From assembly GCF_016861655.1 (NCBI RefSeq), contig NZ_BOLN01000010.1, positions 62,001 to 126,000 on the forward strand: a stretch of DNA of 64,000 nucleotides. The letters run 5' to 3'. Numbering within the stretch: the stretch's first letter is position 1; every line of letters begins with the position of its first letter. The notes beneath the pieces were generated by a model. That model ran no database searches. It worked only from the letters and a program-made list of their open reading frames with translations, and had not been told where the DNA came from. Origin of the DNA: Levilactobacillus lanxiensis (lineage in GTDB: Bacteria; Bacillota; Bacilli; Lactobacillales; Lactobacillaceae). Below, one piece after another: positions 17,281 through 26,111 of this stretch. The position numbers and the translations under genes are program-made.

Positions 17281-17817
17281 ATGACCGTTTTATTTATTAA
17301 TGGCAGTCCCCGACTACACGGCAATACCGTGGCCCTAGGCGAACGCTTTTTACAGGATATTCCACATGACACCGTGAATCTGGCCGAGCATCAGCTAAAC
17401 TTTGTCCACGACCAACGGGACACTAACCAGCCGCAACAGGATTTGACCGATGACTACGAACAACTGATGGCCACCTTTGCTCAAGCCGATGACATTGTCT
17501 TGGGTACGCCGGTCTACTGGTACGGCATGACCGGCCAGCTCAAGGTCTTCATGGATCGCTGGTTTGACAGCTATACCAACGACTTTGATTTCAGTCACAA
17601 ACACGTCTACCTCTTAGTCGTAGGCGCCGATGAACCACAAACCAAGGCGCTAGGCATCACCCAGGCCGTTCAGCATTCCTGCGAATGGTTGAAAATGAGC
17701 TTCGAAGGCACGGCCACCGTAACGGCAGATGGCCCCGATGATGTCCGGAACATGTCCGACATGCCTAGCAGCTTCTGGCAACTCGGCGGCCGGCTCCGCG
17801 CCAACGAAAACGCATAG
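17281..17817 (+). CDS. Flavodoxin-like NAD(P)H-dependent FMN oxidoreductase
   Basis: Flavodoxin-fold reductase of 178 residues. The phosphate-binding start is FINGSPRLHGNT (about 5-16), and the central segment ADDIVLGTPVYWYGMTGQLKVFMDR (about 72-97) is typical of FMN-dependent quinone or nitro reductases. Likely role: two-electron reduction of quinones or similar compounds using NAD(P)H. The start at 17281 follows AAAGGAGTG. A terminator hairpin at 17891 closes it as a single gene. Confidence 0.85.
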   Translation: MTVLFINGSPRLHGNTVALGERFLQDIPHDTVNLAEHQLNFVHDQRDTNQPQQDLTDDYEQLMATFAQADDIVLGTPVYWYGMTGQLKVFMDRWFDSYTNDFDFSHKHVYLLVVGADEPQTKALGITQAVQHSCEWLKMSFEGTATVTADGPDDVRNMSDMPSSFWQLGGRLRANENA

Positions 17818-17849
17818 CGGTCAATTCCGATTCAACGTAATTTTAACAA

Positions 17850-17865
17850 TGTTTCATGTGAAACA
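17850..17865. promoter_or_regulatory. parS-like site (one mismatch)
   Basis: TGTTTCATGTGAAACA, one base from the palindromic parS sequence TGTTTCACGTGAAACA (Spo0J/ParB binding). Intergenic, after the flavodoxin-like gene. Confidence 0.6.
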
Positions 17866-17890
17866 TTCTAAATCTGAAATAACGACAAAG

Positions 17891-17936
17891 ATCCCGATAT
17901 ACCGCCATTTCTGGTTGGTATATCGGGATTTATTTT
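17891..17936 (+). terminator. Terminator of the flavodoxin-like gene
   Basis: Perfect 13-bp stem ATCCCGATATACC / GGTATATCGGGAT followed by TTATTTTTT. Confidence 0.9.
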
Positions 17937-18029
17937 TTGGTTTAGATGAGATAATCTTCCTCCATGATTAAGACGGATTAGATGACTTCCCAATGGTTAC
18001 CTTCAATATAAGTTACCAGCAATAACCCA

Positions 18030-18279
18030 TTCCCCGAGCGGTGGTTGCCCCGAACCAGTATCAGCCGCAGGGCTGGTGAAAATGGGCTCAGCCGTGGGAG
18101 TTGCCTTAGCGGGTTCCCCGCTTAGGCAACTGCTATCTTTGAGACTCGCTTCTCAGAGGCTCAAAGTAAGTCTGGAGACCGCCTTTCGGCTCCAGACGTG
18201 CGCCCACAGCGTCACGGCCCATTTTCACCAGCCCGGAGGCGCAGAACCCAGAGCACAAAAAAAACCACCGCTCGGGGAA
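18030..18279. repeat. 17-bp perfect inverted repeat enclosing a type A element
   Basis: TTCCCCGAGCGGTGGTT at 18030-18046 and its exact reverse complement at 18263-18279, with type A copy 4 between them. It looks like a hairpin whose loop was occupied by the repeat. Confidence 0.85.
18058..18245 (-). repeat. Structured dispersed repeat, type A, copy 4
   Basis: Closing stem GGTGAAAATGGGC/GCCCATTTTCACC. Arms: AGTTGCCTTAGCGGG/CCCGCTTAGGCAACT (T-T on plus, so A-A on minus), TTTGAG/CTCAAA and CTGGAG/CTCCAG. Very close to copy 3. Confidence 0.85.
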
Positions 18280-18301
18280 AGCGATGGTCATCGGAGTAGG
18301 G

Positions 18302-18329
18302 GTAACGTCACTATTATAAGAATGACGTT
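18302..18329. other. Short perfect dyad
   Basis: TAACGTCA and TGACGTTA separated by 12 bases that include TATAAG/CTTATA. It lies upstream of a strong ribosome site at 18351 and may be an operator over a promoter. Confidence 0.35.
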
Positions 18330-18365
18330 AACTATTTTTTCATTATTCCAGGGGAGGAGGAGTAC

Positions 18366-18485
18366 ATGAAAAAAGATTGTTAATCTTTGGTAGAAGCAAC
18401 CGATTGGTTAACTTCTATGCTTCATATACTAATGGGAAAATATGATGAAACTGTGAACTTTCTGGCACACTCTTATGAATTTTAA
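18366..18485 (+). pseudogene. Interrupted small ORF with strong ribosome site
   Basis: GGGGAGGAGGAG at about 18351-18362 precedes an ATG at 18366. The frame reads M-K-K-D-C, then TAA, and continues in the same frame for 33 more codons to TAA at 18483. Either a 5-codon leader peptide or a 39-residue gene broken by one stop. A further frame at 18491-18691 without a ribosome site has a hydrophobic stretch (about residues 31-45) and may be decayed coding sequence. I recognise no family. Confidence 0.35.
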
Positions 18486-18636
18486 CCTACTTGACGATGT
18501 TACTGGGTAAAGCCTTAGGGGCGCAAGGGATTTGCTGGTCAACTACTTTTAGTGCTTTTCACGAATACCACGTTCCGTGGGGGACGAATTTTGTCGTTTA
18601 TACATATATCCTTGTATTTATTCATCAAGACAGTAA

Positions 18637-18672
18637 GAAAGGCTGCGGAACACGACTGTCCGCAACCTTTTC
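18637..18672 (-). terminator. Terminator of dnaB
   Basis: AAAGGCTGCGGA pairs with TCCGCAACCTTT (one mismatch) just past the dnaB stop. A/T runs lie on both sides, so it could work in both directions. Confidence 0.8.
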
Positions 18673-18684
18673 AAAACGCTATTT

Positions 18685-20076
18685 CTATTGATCCGGTGTA
18701 TAAGCCACTGACGAGAACTTGTTAAACGACTTCACGAATAGCAGTTTAACGGTTCCCCGCGGACCCGACCGGTTCTTTTCAATAATGACTTCAACTTCCC
18801 CGACATCTTGGTCACCCTCGTCACGAGGATCACTGTCGTTGCCGCCACCGTCTTCGTCGCCGTCCCGCTCGTAATAGTCATCACGATACAGGAACGAAAC
18901 GATATCGGCATCTTGTTCGATTGACCCGGATTCACGGATATCGGACAACACGGGCCGCTTATCTTGCCGCTGTTCCACACCCCGAGAGAGCTGGGACAAC
19001 GCAATAACGGGCACGTGCAATTCCTTGGCTAGCTTCTTCAGTTGCCGTGAAATATCGGAAACTTCTTGTTGCCGGCTTTCGTGGTTGGTCCCTTCAATCA
19101 GTTGGAGGTAATCGATCACAATCAAGCCCAGGTTTCCTTTTTCCTTAGCTAATCGCCGACACTTGGCCCGAATTTCCGTAATCTTATTCCCGGCGGTATC
19201 GTCGATATAAATGCTGGCCTTGGCCAGACTGCCCATCGCAACGATGAGGTTTTGCCATTCTTCTTCGGACAATTGCCCCGTCCGCAGGTGATTAGCGTCG
19301 ATGGAACCTTCCGCACAGAGCATCCGGTTGACCAACGATTCGGCACTCATTTCCAAACTGAAAATGGCGACGGTCTTGTCGGTCTTGGTCCCCACGTTTT
19401 GCGCAATGTTTAGGGCAAAGGCGGTCTTCCCGACGGCTGGGCGGGCGGCGAGAATCATCAATTCATCGTCGTGCAGACCGGTCGTCATCTTGTCCAGCTC
19501 GGCATAGCCCGTCGAGAGACCCGTGATGACATCCCCCTGCTCGGACAATTTGTTGATCTCTTCAAAGGAGCTGTTCAGCACGTCACGAATTGGCTTGAAT
19601 CCCGTTTGATTCCGGGTCTCCGCCACACTCATGATGTCCTTTTCGGCGTTGTCTAACATGTCGGCAACGTCTTCGTCCTGTTGGTAACCCTGGGTAACAA
19701 TGTTCGTGGCCGTTTGAATCAGGCGGCGCACGATGGCCTTTTCCTGAACGATCTTCGCGTAGTAGGTTGCGTTGGCTGCGGTCGGCACAGACCCTGCCAA
19801 TTCGGCAATGTAGGTCACGCCACCGACGTCATCCAGCTCATTTTTAGACGTTAACCGGTCGGTAATCGTGACCACATCAATGGCCTCGTCCCGGTCGTTT
19901 AAATCCATCATCGCTTGGAAAATAATCTGGTGTTCCCGGCGGTAAAAGTCCTCTGGGGCCAGGTATTCCAGCGCATCCACCAACGCGTCGGCGCTCAAAA
20001 AGATCGCCCCGAGGACGGCCTTTTCGGCTTCGAGGTTCTGTGGTGGTGTGTGATCTGTTAGAACGTTATTATCCAT
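18685..20076 (-). CDS. dnaB: Replicative DNA helicase DnaB (Bacillus DnaC)
   Basis: Hexameric 5'-3' helicase at the replication fork. An N-terminal DnaB domain (about 8-110) precedes the RecA-like C-terminal domain with Walker A ARPAVGKTA (about 209-217), Walker B LIVIDYLQL, and the SDIRESGSIEQDAD arginine-finger region. A Gly/Asp-rich insertion (GDEDGGGNDSDPRDEGDQ, about 404-421) sits between the DDYYERD and VEVIIEKNR motifs and is longer than in Bacillus. 463 residues. It lies downstream of gdpP-rplI as in related genomes, but two small membrane-protein genes are inserted between. Confidence 0.96.
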   Translation of the reverse strand: MDNNVLTDHTPPQNLEAEKAVLGAIFLSADALVDALEYLAPEDFYRREHQIIFQAMMDLNDRDEAIDVVTITDRLTSKNELDDVGGVTYIAELAGSVPTAANATYYAKIVQEKAIVRRLIQTATNIVTQGYQQDEDVADMLDNAEKDIMSVAETRNQTGFKPIRDVLNSSFEEINKLSEQGDVITGLSTGYAELDKMTTGLHDDELMILAARPAVGKTAFALNIAQNVGTKTDKTVAIFSLEMSAESLVNRMLCAEGSIDANHLRTGQLSEEEWQNLIVAMGSLAKASIYIDDTAGNKITEIRAKCRRLAKEKGNLGLIVIDYLQLIEGTNHESRQQEVSDISRQLKKLAKELHVPVIALSQLSRGVEQRQDKRPVLSDIRESGSIEQDADIVSFLYRDDYYERDGDEDGGGNDSDPRDEGDQDVGEVEVIIEKNRSGPRGTVKLLFVKSFNKFSSVAYTPDQ

Positions 20077-20184
20077 GCTTAGTATTTACCTCTTTAAAGA
20101 AAAACCCCGACATAAACTAGAGTTCCATTTTACCATGGAATGCGAGAAGTCGGTGGATTTTAGTGTGGCTTTTTTCGGCGAATT

Positions 20185-20544
20185 CTACGGACCCGGAGAC
20201 ACCTGCGGTAAGGCCACATTAAAAATTAAAATCCGGTAGATTTGAAAATCCACGATCGACGTCCCAGTATCCTCATGGAAAAAGCCCGAGTAACGCTGCG
20301 GGTAAATTGTATAGGTCGGAAAGACCCATTTGCCAATAGCCGTGCCTGGTAAAATGGTCGCACTATCCGGGTCATACTTGGGATGGCAAGACACCGCCAC
20401 AGCTGGTTCCGCGTCGGTCAAAATTGAAAACCGAACCGCCAAGCTAGGACTGGTCGAGAGCAACAGCATGACCGCCACCACGACTTCGATTATTTTTCGC
20501 GCAAGTCCAATTTTATGCCAATGCGCTTTTAATTTCGCGAGCAT
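20185..20544 (-). CDS. Small single-pass exported or membrane protein, 119 residues
   Basis: One hydrophobic segment (about 17-37), which could be a signal anchor, followed by a polar domain with Pro/Tyr clusters (YTIYPQRYSGFFH). AAGGGGTGAGG precedes the ATG at 20544. It lies 7 bp after the gene at 20552-20905 and is almost certainly in the same transcript. Family not recognised. Confidence 0.6.
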   Translation of the reverse strand: MLAKLKAHWHKIGLARKIIEVVVAVMLLLSTSPSLAVRFSILTDAEPAVAVSCHPKYDPDSATILPGTAIGKWVFPTYTIYPQRYSGFFHEDTGTSIVDFQIYRILIFNVALPQVSPGP

Positions 20545-20551
20545 CTGGCCC

Positions 20552-20905
20552 TCACCCCTTCGTAGCCGAGCGGCGCGGTAGCCACGTGACAGCCGCAGTC
20601 ATCGCCACCAAAACTAGGTAGTTGATGCCAATCACCCCGAAGTCATCGAACCAATGATCAAACACCATCATCGCAATGATTCCGACGATTGCCGCAACCA
20701 GGCCGAAAATTTTCAACTTGCGGGACACCAAGCTAACGGTCACCACCAGTGCACCGACCACCCAAAATCCCAGGGGCACATTGCTGATGGCGGGGCTATC
20801 GTGAAAATCAATGGCTTGCGCATTCCACGCAAAATAAAAACCCAAATACGCCGTAAACAAAATGCCAAAAACACCAATAAGACTAGTGACTATTTTTCTG
20901 AGCAT
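20552..20905 (-). CDS. Small membrane protein, 117 residues
   Basis: Four hydrophobic segments (about 5-24, 37-55, 62-78 and 88-105). The start chosen is the ATG at 20905 (MLRKIVTS) with AAGGAAG upstream; a longer frame from 20974 overlaps the rplI terminator. It precedes the 20185 gene in a two-gene unit inserted between rplI and dnaB. No family recognised. Confidence 0.62.
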   Translation of the reverse strand: MLRKIVTSLIGVFGILFTAYLGFYFAWNAQAIDFHDSPAISNVPLGFWVVGALVVTVSLVSRKLKIFGLVAAIVGIIAMMVFDHWFDDFGVIGINYLVLVAMTAAVTWLPRRSATKG

Positions 20906-20957
20906 GCTAACGACTTCCTTTTCCGAATCGGCTGGCAAGCCGCCGATTTCATTCCTG

Positions 20958-20990
20958 AAAAAAAGGCCACCCAAACAGGTGACCTTTCAT
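20958..20990 (-). terminator. Terminator of rplI
   Basis: On the minus strand AAAGGTCACCT pairs with GGGTGGCCTTT, followed by TTTT. Confidence 0.85.
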
Positions 20991-21012
20991 CGACTTTCAA
21001 TTAAATAATCGC

Positions 21013-21471
21013 TTATTTTTGCTTAGCGACCACGTGTACCCGAATCTTAGCCGTCACATCGCTGTGTAGCTTAACGGGCACGTTGGTGAAGCCCAGCGTC
21101 CGAATCGGTTCTGGGAGTTCAACTTTACGCTTATCAATCTTTAAATCAAATTGCTTTTGCAAGGCTTGAACAATTTGCTTGCTAGGAATTGACCCGAATA
21201 ACCGGTCGTCTTCCCCCGCCTTCGCCACGATTTCAACGACCGTCTTGTCGGCCTCTAACCGCTTTTGCAAGTCGCGCGCTTCGGCCAAATCTTCGGCCTC
21301 ACGGCGTTGTTCCGCTTTACGTTCGGCACTTAACTGACTCATGGCGGATTGGTTGGCTTCCTTAGCCAGCCCCCGCTTGATCAGGAAGTTTTGGGCATAA
21401 CCATCGGGAACATTCTTGATTTCCCCGCGCTTACCCTTACCGCGAACGTCTTTGACAAAAATAACTTTCAC
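21013..21471 (-). CDS. rplI: Ribosomal protein bL9
   Basis: Large-subunit protein with an N-terminal RNA-binding domain ([31 protein letters not shown], split here as [10 protein letters not shown] and [13 protein letters not shown]), a long central helix (about 45-75) and a C-terminal domain. 152 residues. The GTG at 21471 gives the canonical MKVIF start with GAGGAG eight bases upstream; the in-frame GTG at 21480 would add three residues. It is 69 bp downstream of gdpP, the conserved pairing. Confidence 0.95.
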   Translation of the reverse strand: MKVIFVKDVRGKGKRGEIKNVPDGYAQNFLIKRGLAKEANQSAMSQLSAERKAEQRREAEDLAEARDLQKRLEADKTVVEIVAKAGEDDRLFGSIPSKQIVQALQKQFDLKIDKRKVELPEPIRTLGFTNVPVKLHSDVTAKIRVHVVAKQK

Positions 21472-21540
21472 GTCGTTCACTCCTCACTTATTACATATCT
21501 AATAATTATCCTACGCTACCTACTGGCGAGAAGCAATTAA

Positions 21541-23556
21541 CTAAGTCGTTGCTGGCTCAGGTTCATCGGCATGGGTCAGGATATCTAACAGTTGTTGCTT
21601 GACCTCGGCCACCGTCTTATCAGCGATTTGGGTCGCCGCGTTGGACAAATGACCGCCACCGCCCATGGCTTCCATGGTCAGCTGCACGTTGATTTCACCC
21701 AACGAACGGGCAGAAATCCCCACGCGACCGTCTGCACGACGGGTAATCACGAACGAGGCATCCACGCCGGACATGTTCAGCAGGTCATCGGCCGCTTGCG
21801 CCGCGGTAACAGGGTCATAGGTTTGATCCTCTTCACCGGTGATCAGGGCCATGTCCTCGTTCACGAACTCAACCATTTCAATCAAATGATTGCGTTGCAG
21901 GTAACTATCGACGTTTTCCTTCATATACTGTTGCATCTCAATGGCGTCGGCCCCGGCGGACCGCAAGTAACTGGCCGCGTCAAACGTCCGGGTCCCGGTC
22001 CGTAGCGAGAAGTGCTTGGTATCAACGAAAATCCCGGTCAACATCGCCGTGGCTTCCAGCTTGTTGATGGGTTCCCCCTCTTGTGATTGATACTCAAACA
22101 TTTCAGTAATCAACTCACAAGTCGAGCTGGCATACGGTTCAATGTAGACCAGCAAGGGGTTCTCGGGAAATTCTTCGCCCCGCCGGTGATGGTCAATGAT
22201 CATCACGCGGTTCTCCAGGCGCTTGTACAGGTCGGCCGTGATAGAAATGGACGGCTTGGAATGGTCGACCATCAAGAGCATGCTCTGGTCGGTCGCCTTT
22301 TCCAGCGCCTCTTCTGGTGAAATGATGGCCGCATCCACGTCCGGATAGGCTTTCAAATTATCCAGCAAGCGCTGCACGTCGGAATGGACGGTTTCCTTGT
22401 CGAGGACGATCCAACAGGTCTTGTTGTTCATCTTGGCAATCCGCCGAATCCCCAGGCAGGCCCCCAACGAATCCATATCCGGTTGGGTATGGCCTTGGAC
22501 GAAAATCTGGTCGGATTCGTTCATCAGCTCTTGCAGGGCTTGTGAAATCATCCGCGCCCGGACCCGCGTCCGTTTCTCCATCGGGTTGGTCTTCCCACCA
22601 TAGTAGCGGGCTTCTTGGTCGGCGGCCTTGACGACAACTTGGTCGCCACCCCGGCCGAGCGCCAGGTCCAGGTTACTCTGGGCTTGGTCGGCCAGCTTAT
22701 TCAGGTTGGCATCGCCGTACGCAATTCCCATACTCAGGGTCAACGGGAAGTTTTGCTTGGACGTGCTCTCCCGAATGGTGTCGAGAATTTTAAATTTATC
22801 CGCCTCGATGGCCGCCAGCGACTTGGCGTAGGCCAGCACGAAGTAGTGGTCGTCATCCAGTTGCTTGAGGTACATGTCAAACTGTTGGACCCAGGCCGAT
22901 AGCTCATTGGTCACGTAATTTCGCAGGTTGGAAATGTCTTGGTCGGTCATTGATTGCGTCACTTCATCATAGTTATCCAAGAAGACTTGGCCGATGGCAA
23001 TTTTCTCGTCATCGTACTGTTCCTGAATCAACTGATAGTGGGTGATGTCGTAGAGGTAGACCGCGTGAAAATCCGGTTGGACGTACAGCGTAAAGCGGTA
23101 GTCGCGCCAGCTCACGGTGGTCATGGTCTGCGGTGGTGTCGTCGCCACGAGCTTGGCCAGGTCGGCATCCACGTCACTTAACGTGCGATTCAACACATCC
23201 GTATCACCAAAGTAATGCTGCAGATACGGGTTGACCCACTCGATCTGATCCGTGTCGCCCAGAATCATGACACCAGGTGGCATCCGAATCAGTGCCTCCT
23301 GCTCGCCCTGTTGAATCCGAAACGACAGGTCGGATATGTACTGGGTGGTGTCCGCACCAATCTCTGCCATGGTATTGAACAGAAATAGCGTGGCCACCCC
23401 CACCAGCACCAGAATCACGATCCCGAAGATCCAGTTCAACAGGAACGACAACACGATACCCAGAATGGCCAAGACCGCCGTGAGTACCGCGATTCCCCGC
23501 AGGCGCCGATTCTGCAAAAACTCGGGCACGTTGTCTCGTGAAAATATTTTATTCAT
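21541..23556 (-). CDS. gdpP: GdpP cyclic-di-AMP phosphodiesterase
   Basis: Membrane-bound c-di-AMP hydrolase controlling potassium and osmotic balance and wall stress. Two N-terminal membrane helices (about 18-60), a PAS-like domain (about 80-170), a degenerate GGDEF domain (about 175-305), then a DHH/DHHA1 catalytic unit with GHTQPDMDSLGA (about 357-368), MVDHSKP and IDHHRRG, ending with a GGGGH motif (SMEAMGGGGHLSNAA type). 671 residues, a normal length. The start at 23556 has GAGGAG. Confidence 0.96.
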   Translation of the reverse strand: MNKIFSRDNVPEFLQNRRLRGIAVLTAVLAILGIVLSFLLNWIFGIVILVLVGVATLFLFNTMAEIGADTTQYISDLSFRIQQGEQEALIRMPPGVMILGDTDQIEWVNPYLQHYFGDTDVLNRTLSDVDADLAKLVATTPPQTMTTVSWRDYRFTLYVQPDFHAVYLYDITHYQLIQEQYDDEKIAIGQVFLDNYDEVTQSMTDQDISNLRNYVTNELSAWVQQFDMYLKQLDDDHYFVLAYAKSLAAIEADKFKILDTIRESTSKQNFPLTLSMGIAYGDANLNKLADQAQSNLDLALGRGGDQVVVKAADQEARYYGGKTNPMEKRTRVRARMISQALQELMNESDQIFVQGHTQPDMDSLGACLGIRRIAKMNNKTCWIVLDKETVHSDVQRLLDNLKAYPDVDAAIISPEEALEKATDQSMLLMVDHSKPSISITADLYKRLENRVMIIDHHRRGEEFPENPLLVYIEPYASSTCELITEMFEYQSQEGEPINKLEATAMLTGIFVDTKHFSLRTGTRTFDAASYLRSAGADAIEMQQYMKENVDSYLQRNHLIEMVEFVNEDMALITGEEDQTYDPVTAAQAADDLLNMSGVDASFVITRRADGRVGISARSLGEINVQLTMEAMGGGGHLSNAATQIADKTVAEVKQQLLDILTHADEPEPATT

Positions 23557-24153
23557 ACTTGCTCCTCATCTGTTTCATCTTAAAAAGTTATGGTTACCCG
23601 CATCATTTTGACGGGGTCAGAAAGTTACAAATAATACCCTTATTTTATCACACTTCGGGGTCAGTACAAAACAACGGTCTTGGATGAAACCCCGGCATGG
23701 CGGCGTTGGGTTCGGATTCTTAGGGATGGTGAAAAGTCGTTCTGGGCTTGGTGTTTCATGGGAAGCGGGCGTGGGGCTGGTTGTGCGTGGGGAATACAGT
23801 GTTTCTGGGGACGGGGACGTTGGGTGCTGTGACAAATTACTCGAGGGAGCTTGATATTGGACAATCACAAATACAACAATTTCAATTTTATACGTGGAAC
23901 TATTCTATCTGACAATTTCTAAAACCATTCAATCGTATCCATTTCATCTTAATCTGGATTACCCCGGCTATATAAGGATTTTTATATTTTTATCAGTTTT
24001 CTTATCGCAGCGTATTTGCCAAATTTATGCTCAAATTATCAGCCGCACACATTAAACCATTTGTGCATTTTTCTTTAGGAAACATCTTTCTAACATGCTA
24101 TACTTACCCCGACTGAAGAATCAGCTAATTGGCTCAGTTGGGGGGAGCACGTC
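23557..24153. other. Non-coding gap between divergent genes
   Basis: No supported ORF. A short stretch at about 23715-23740 (TTAGGGATGGTGAAAA) resembles the left end of a type A repeat and may be a remnant. An extended -10 (TGCTATACT) lies at 24096-24104 upstream of the next gene. The middle part is AT-rich. Confidence 0.45.
24096..24104 (+). promoter_or_regulatory. Likely promoter of the secreted-protein gene (-10)
   Basis: Extended -10 TGCTATACT, 50 bp before the ATG. No good -35. Confidence 0.5.
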
Positions 24154-26037
24154 ATGGAAACACATCGTCATTGCCAACAGTTACTCTGGGCAAGTCTCAC
24201 GACCCTCACCCTAGTCTGCGGGCTGCCAGTCATCTTCCCCAGTCCCGTGCTAGCCGCTGAAACGGAAGCAACCGAGACACTGCCCAGTCCCGCCCATGCT
24301 GACCAGGATCCCGTCGCGTTCGCGGATGCCAACCTAGCCGCGTTGGTTGGCAACGCCTTTGGCACTGAGGGTCGCCCCGTCACGTACGGGGATATCCGCC
24401 ACTACCGCGGTGTTCAACCGGACATCAGCGACTATACGAGTTCTCTAGTCGCTACCTCCCTAGAAGGTCTCGAGAGTCTACGCGAATTACCCACCGGCAT
24501 TGGCGTCACCATTCAGTTTGATGTTGCTAAACGCGTCTCCTGGGCGCCACTGGCCGGTGTTCCGGTCTCGGGCAGTCTGACGGTCTTTCAGGATGGCATG
24601 CACAACACCGACTTCACCGCTCTCAACCAGGTGAACATCCTGGAAGACCCGTCGACCTTTCCCCGTCAGCTGTGTCTCACCGGGATTAGCGGCTATATGA
24701 ACTATGCCGGATTGACCGATGCGGACATTCACCTGCTAGACCCCCTTCTTAGCAAATTTAGTAACCTAAAATATCACAATCAGGACGGCCGCACGAACCT
24801 AACCATTAGTAATCAGCGGGTCACCGACTTCTCCTATTTCAGAAAATTTGGCAAGGTCAATGTCCTGGGCATCGGCCAGTACGTCGACTTCAAACAGAAA
24901 GTCACCTACATTGATCCCGCCACGTTCACTCCCGACTCGACCGTCCGTCTGCCCGCGCGGGTCAAGGGACTTGACGGCGAGCCCGTCCAAAATAGCCTGA
25001 AAGTTTTCAACAATGTCTCCAAAACCCTGACCCTGGACGGCACGGATGCCCTGGTGAGCGGCATTTATCCCGGGACTAAGTGGCTCATCATCATGCCTGT
25101 GCATACATACGCTAATTATTCCGAAGCGGCCCCAATCGACTACGCTGATGGCAGCATCCTGCTAACCGACAGCCTCCAGTATTACCGGTTGAAATGGGCG
25201 AAGGCCCCGGTTCCAGCCAAGCCGTCCCCGAAACCAGGACTCGCACCTAAGCAACCAGTCACCTCCACCCCAACGACACACACCACCACGACCAGTCACC
25301 CTCAGCCGCCACGGAAAGGGGCCGCTGCCAAGCAACCTCCCCAGCATTTCCAGCCACGGGTCGTTTACGCCATCAAGTCACTCTACCTCTACCGCCACGC
25401 GACCTTTCGGGTCAAGGAGCGCCAAACCAGATACGCCCAACAGCCGCGGGCTAATCGGCCCCTATTTATCATTATCGGTGAAACCAAATCTCATGCCGGC
25501 CGTCGCCGTTACCGCGTGCGGGACATCAATCATGCGAGTCGCACGGATGGGCAAACGGGCTACATCACGGCCAGCACCGGCTACGTGACGGCGGCTTACT
25601 ATCGAACGGCGCCCCGCCAGATTACGGTGATTGATCCGGCCGGGGTCGATGCGCACTCGCAACCCCATCTGACGACCGCCAATCCGGTCACCCACTACGC
25701 CCAGGGGAGCGTCCTCAAGGTGGTCGCCATTCAGCACCGCCACCTCACGACGCGCTTCCAACTCGCCAATGGGACCTACATAACGGCCAATCGTCAACTC
25801 ATCCGGGCCGGGAAACTCGTATCGCCCACCCACATTCAGACCAAAACTCGGGTGACCCGCTACGGCACGGCAAATCTCACGGAGCGGCGGCAAACCTACC
25901 GGCCGGGACGGCGGCTAAAGGTTCTGGGTTGGTCCTACGCGCACCCCCACGACCTAAGTAAGCCCAGCCCGCGGCGCTACCGCGTACCGGGTGGCTATGT
26001 AACCGCGAATCCGCGAGCGGTGCGGGTGATTGATTAG
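24154..26037 (+). CDS. Secreted surface protein with DUF5776-like and SLAP-like C-terminal repeats
   Basis: Exported protein of 627 residues. Signal peptide at about 1-34 ending near VLAAE. The N-terminal half (about 50-345) has a leucine-rich, internalin-like look (ADANLAALV, LEGLESLRELP, LTDADIHLLDPLLSKFSNL). A Pro/Thr/Lys-rich linker spans about 350-400. Then come a DUF5776-like segment (YAIKSLYLYRHATF, RRYRVRDINHAS, TGYITAS) and wall-binding or SLAP-like repeats with recurring GTYITANRQL and GGYVTANPRAV. There is no LPXTG, so attachment is probably non-covalent through the basic C-terminus. Likely an adhesin or envelope protein. GGGGGGAGCACGTC precedes the ATG. Confidence 0.75.
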   Translation: METHRHCQQLLWASLTTLTLVCGLPVIFPSPVLAAETEATETLPSPAHADQDPVAFADANLAALVGNAFGTEGRPVTYGDIRHYRGVQPDISDYTSSLVATSLEGLESLRELPTGIGVTIQFDVAKRVSWAPLAGVPVSGSLTVFQDGMHNTDFTALNQVNILEDPSTFPRQLCLTGISGYMNYAGLTDADIHLLDPLLSKFSNLKYHNQDGRTNLTISNQRVTDFSYFRKFGKVNVLGIGQYVDFKQKVTYIDPATFTPDSTVRLPARVKGLDGEPVQNSLKVFNNVSKTLTLDGTDALVSGIYPGTKWLIIMPVHTYANYSEAAPIDYADGSILLTDSLQYYRLKWAKAPVPAKPSPKPGLAPKQPVTSTPTTHTTTTSHPQPPRKGAAAKQPPQHFQPRVVYAIKSLYLYRHATFRVKERQTRYAQQPRANRPLFIIIGETKSHAGRRRYRVRDINHASRTDGQTGYITASTGYVTAAYYRTAPRQITVIDPAGVDAHSQPHLTTANPVTHYAQGSVLKVVAIQHRHLTTRFQLANGTYITANRQLIRAGKLVSPTHIQTKTRVTRYGTANLTERRQTYRPGRRLKVLGWSYAHPHDLSKPSPRRYRVPGGYVTANPRAVRVID

Positions 26038-26050
26038 CGTAAATAAGTGC

Positions 26051-26081
26051 TTGACCTTGACGTAACGGCAACCTCTATAGT
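26051..26081 (+). promoter_or_regulatory. MerR-type promoter with 19-bp spacer
   Basis: -35 TTGACC (26051-26056) and -10 TATAGT (26076-26081) separated by 19 bp, the long spacer typical of promoters activated by MerR-family proteins. It drives the merR-like gene, suggesting autoregulation. Confidence 0.6.
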
Positions 26082-26111
26082 AGGTTTTAGGCAAGAAAAG
26101 GAGGTGGTCGC

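Noticed and set aside
18491-18691. 66-codon frame with a hydrophobic stretch
   Set aside because: No ribosome site and it runs through the dnaB terminator; kept only as a possible decayed sequence.
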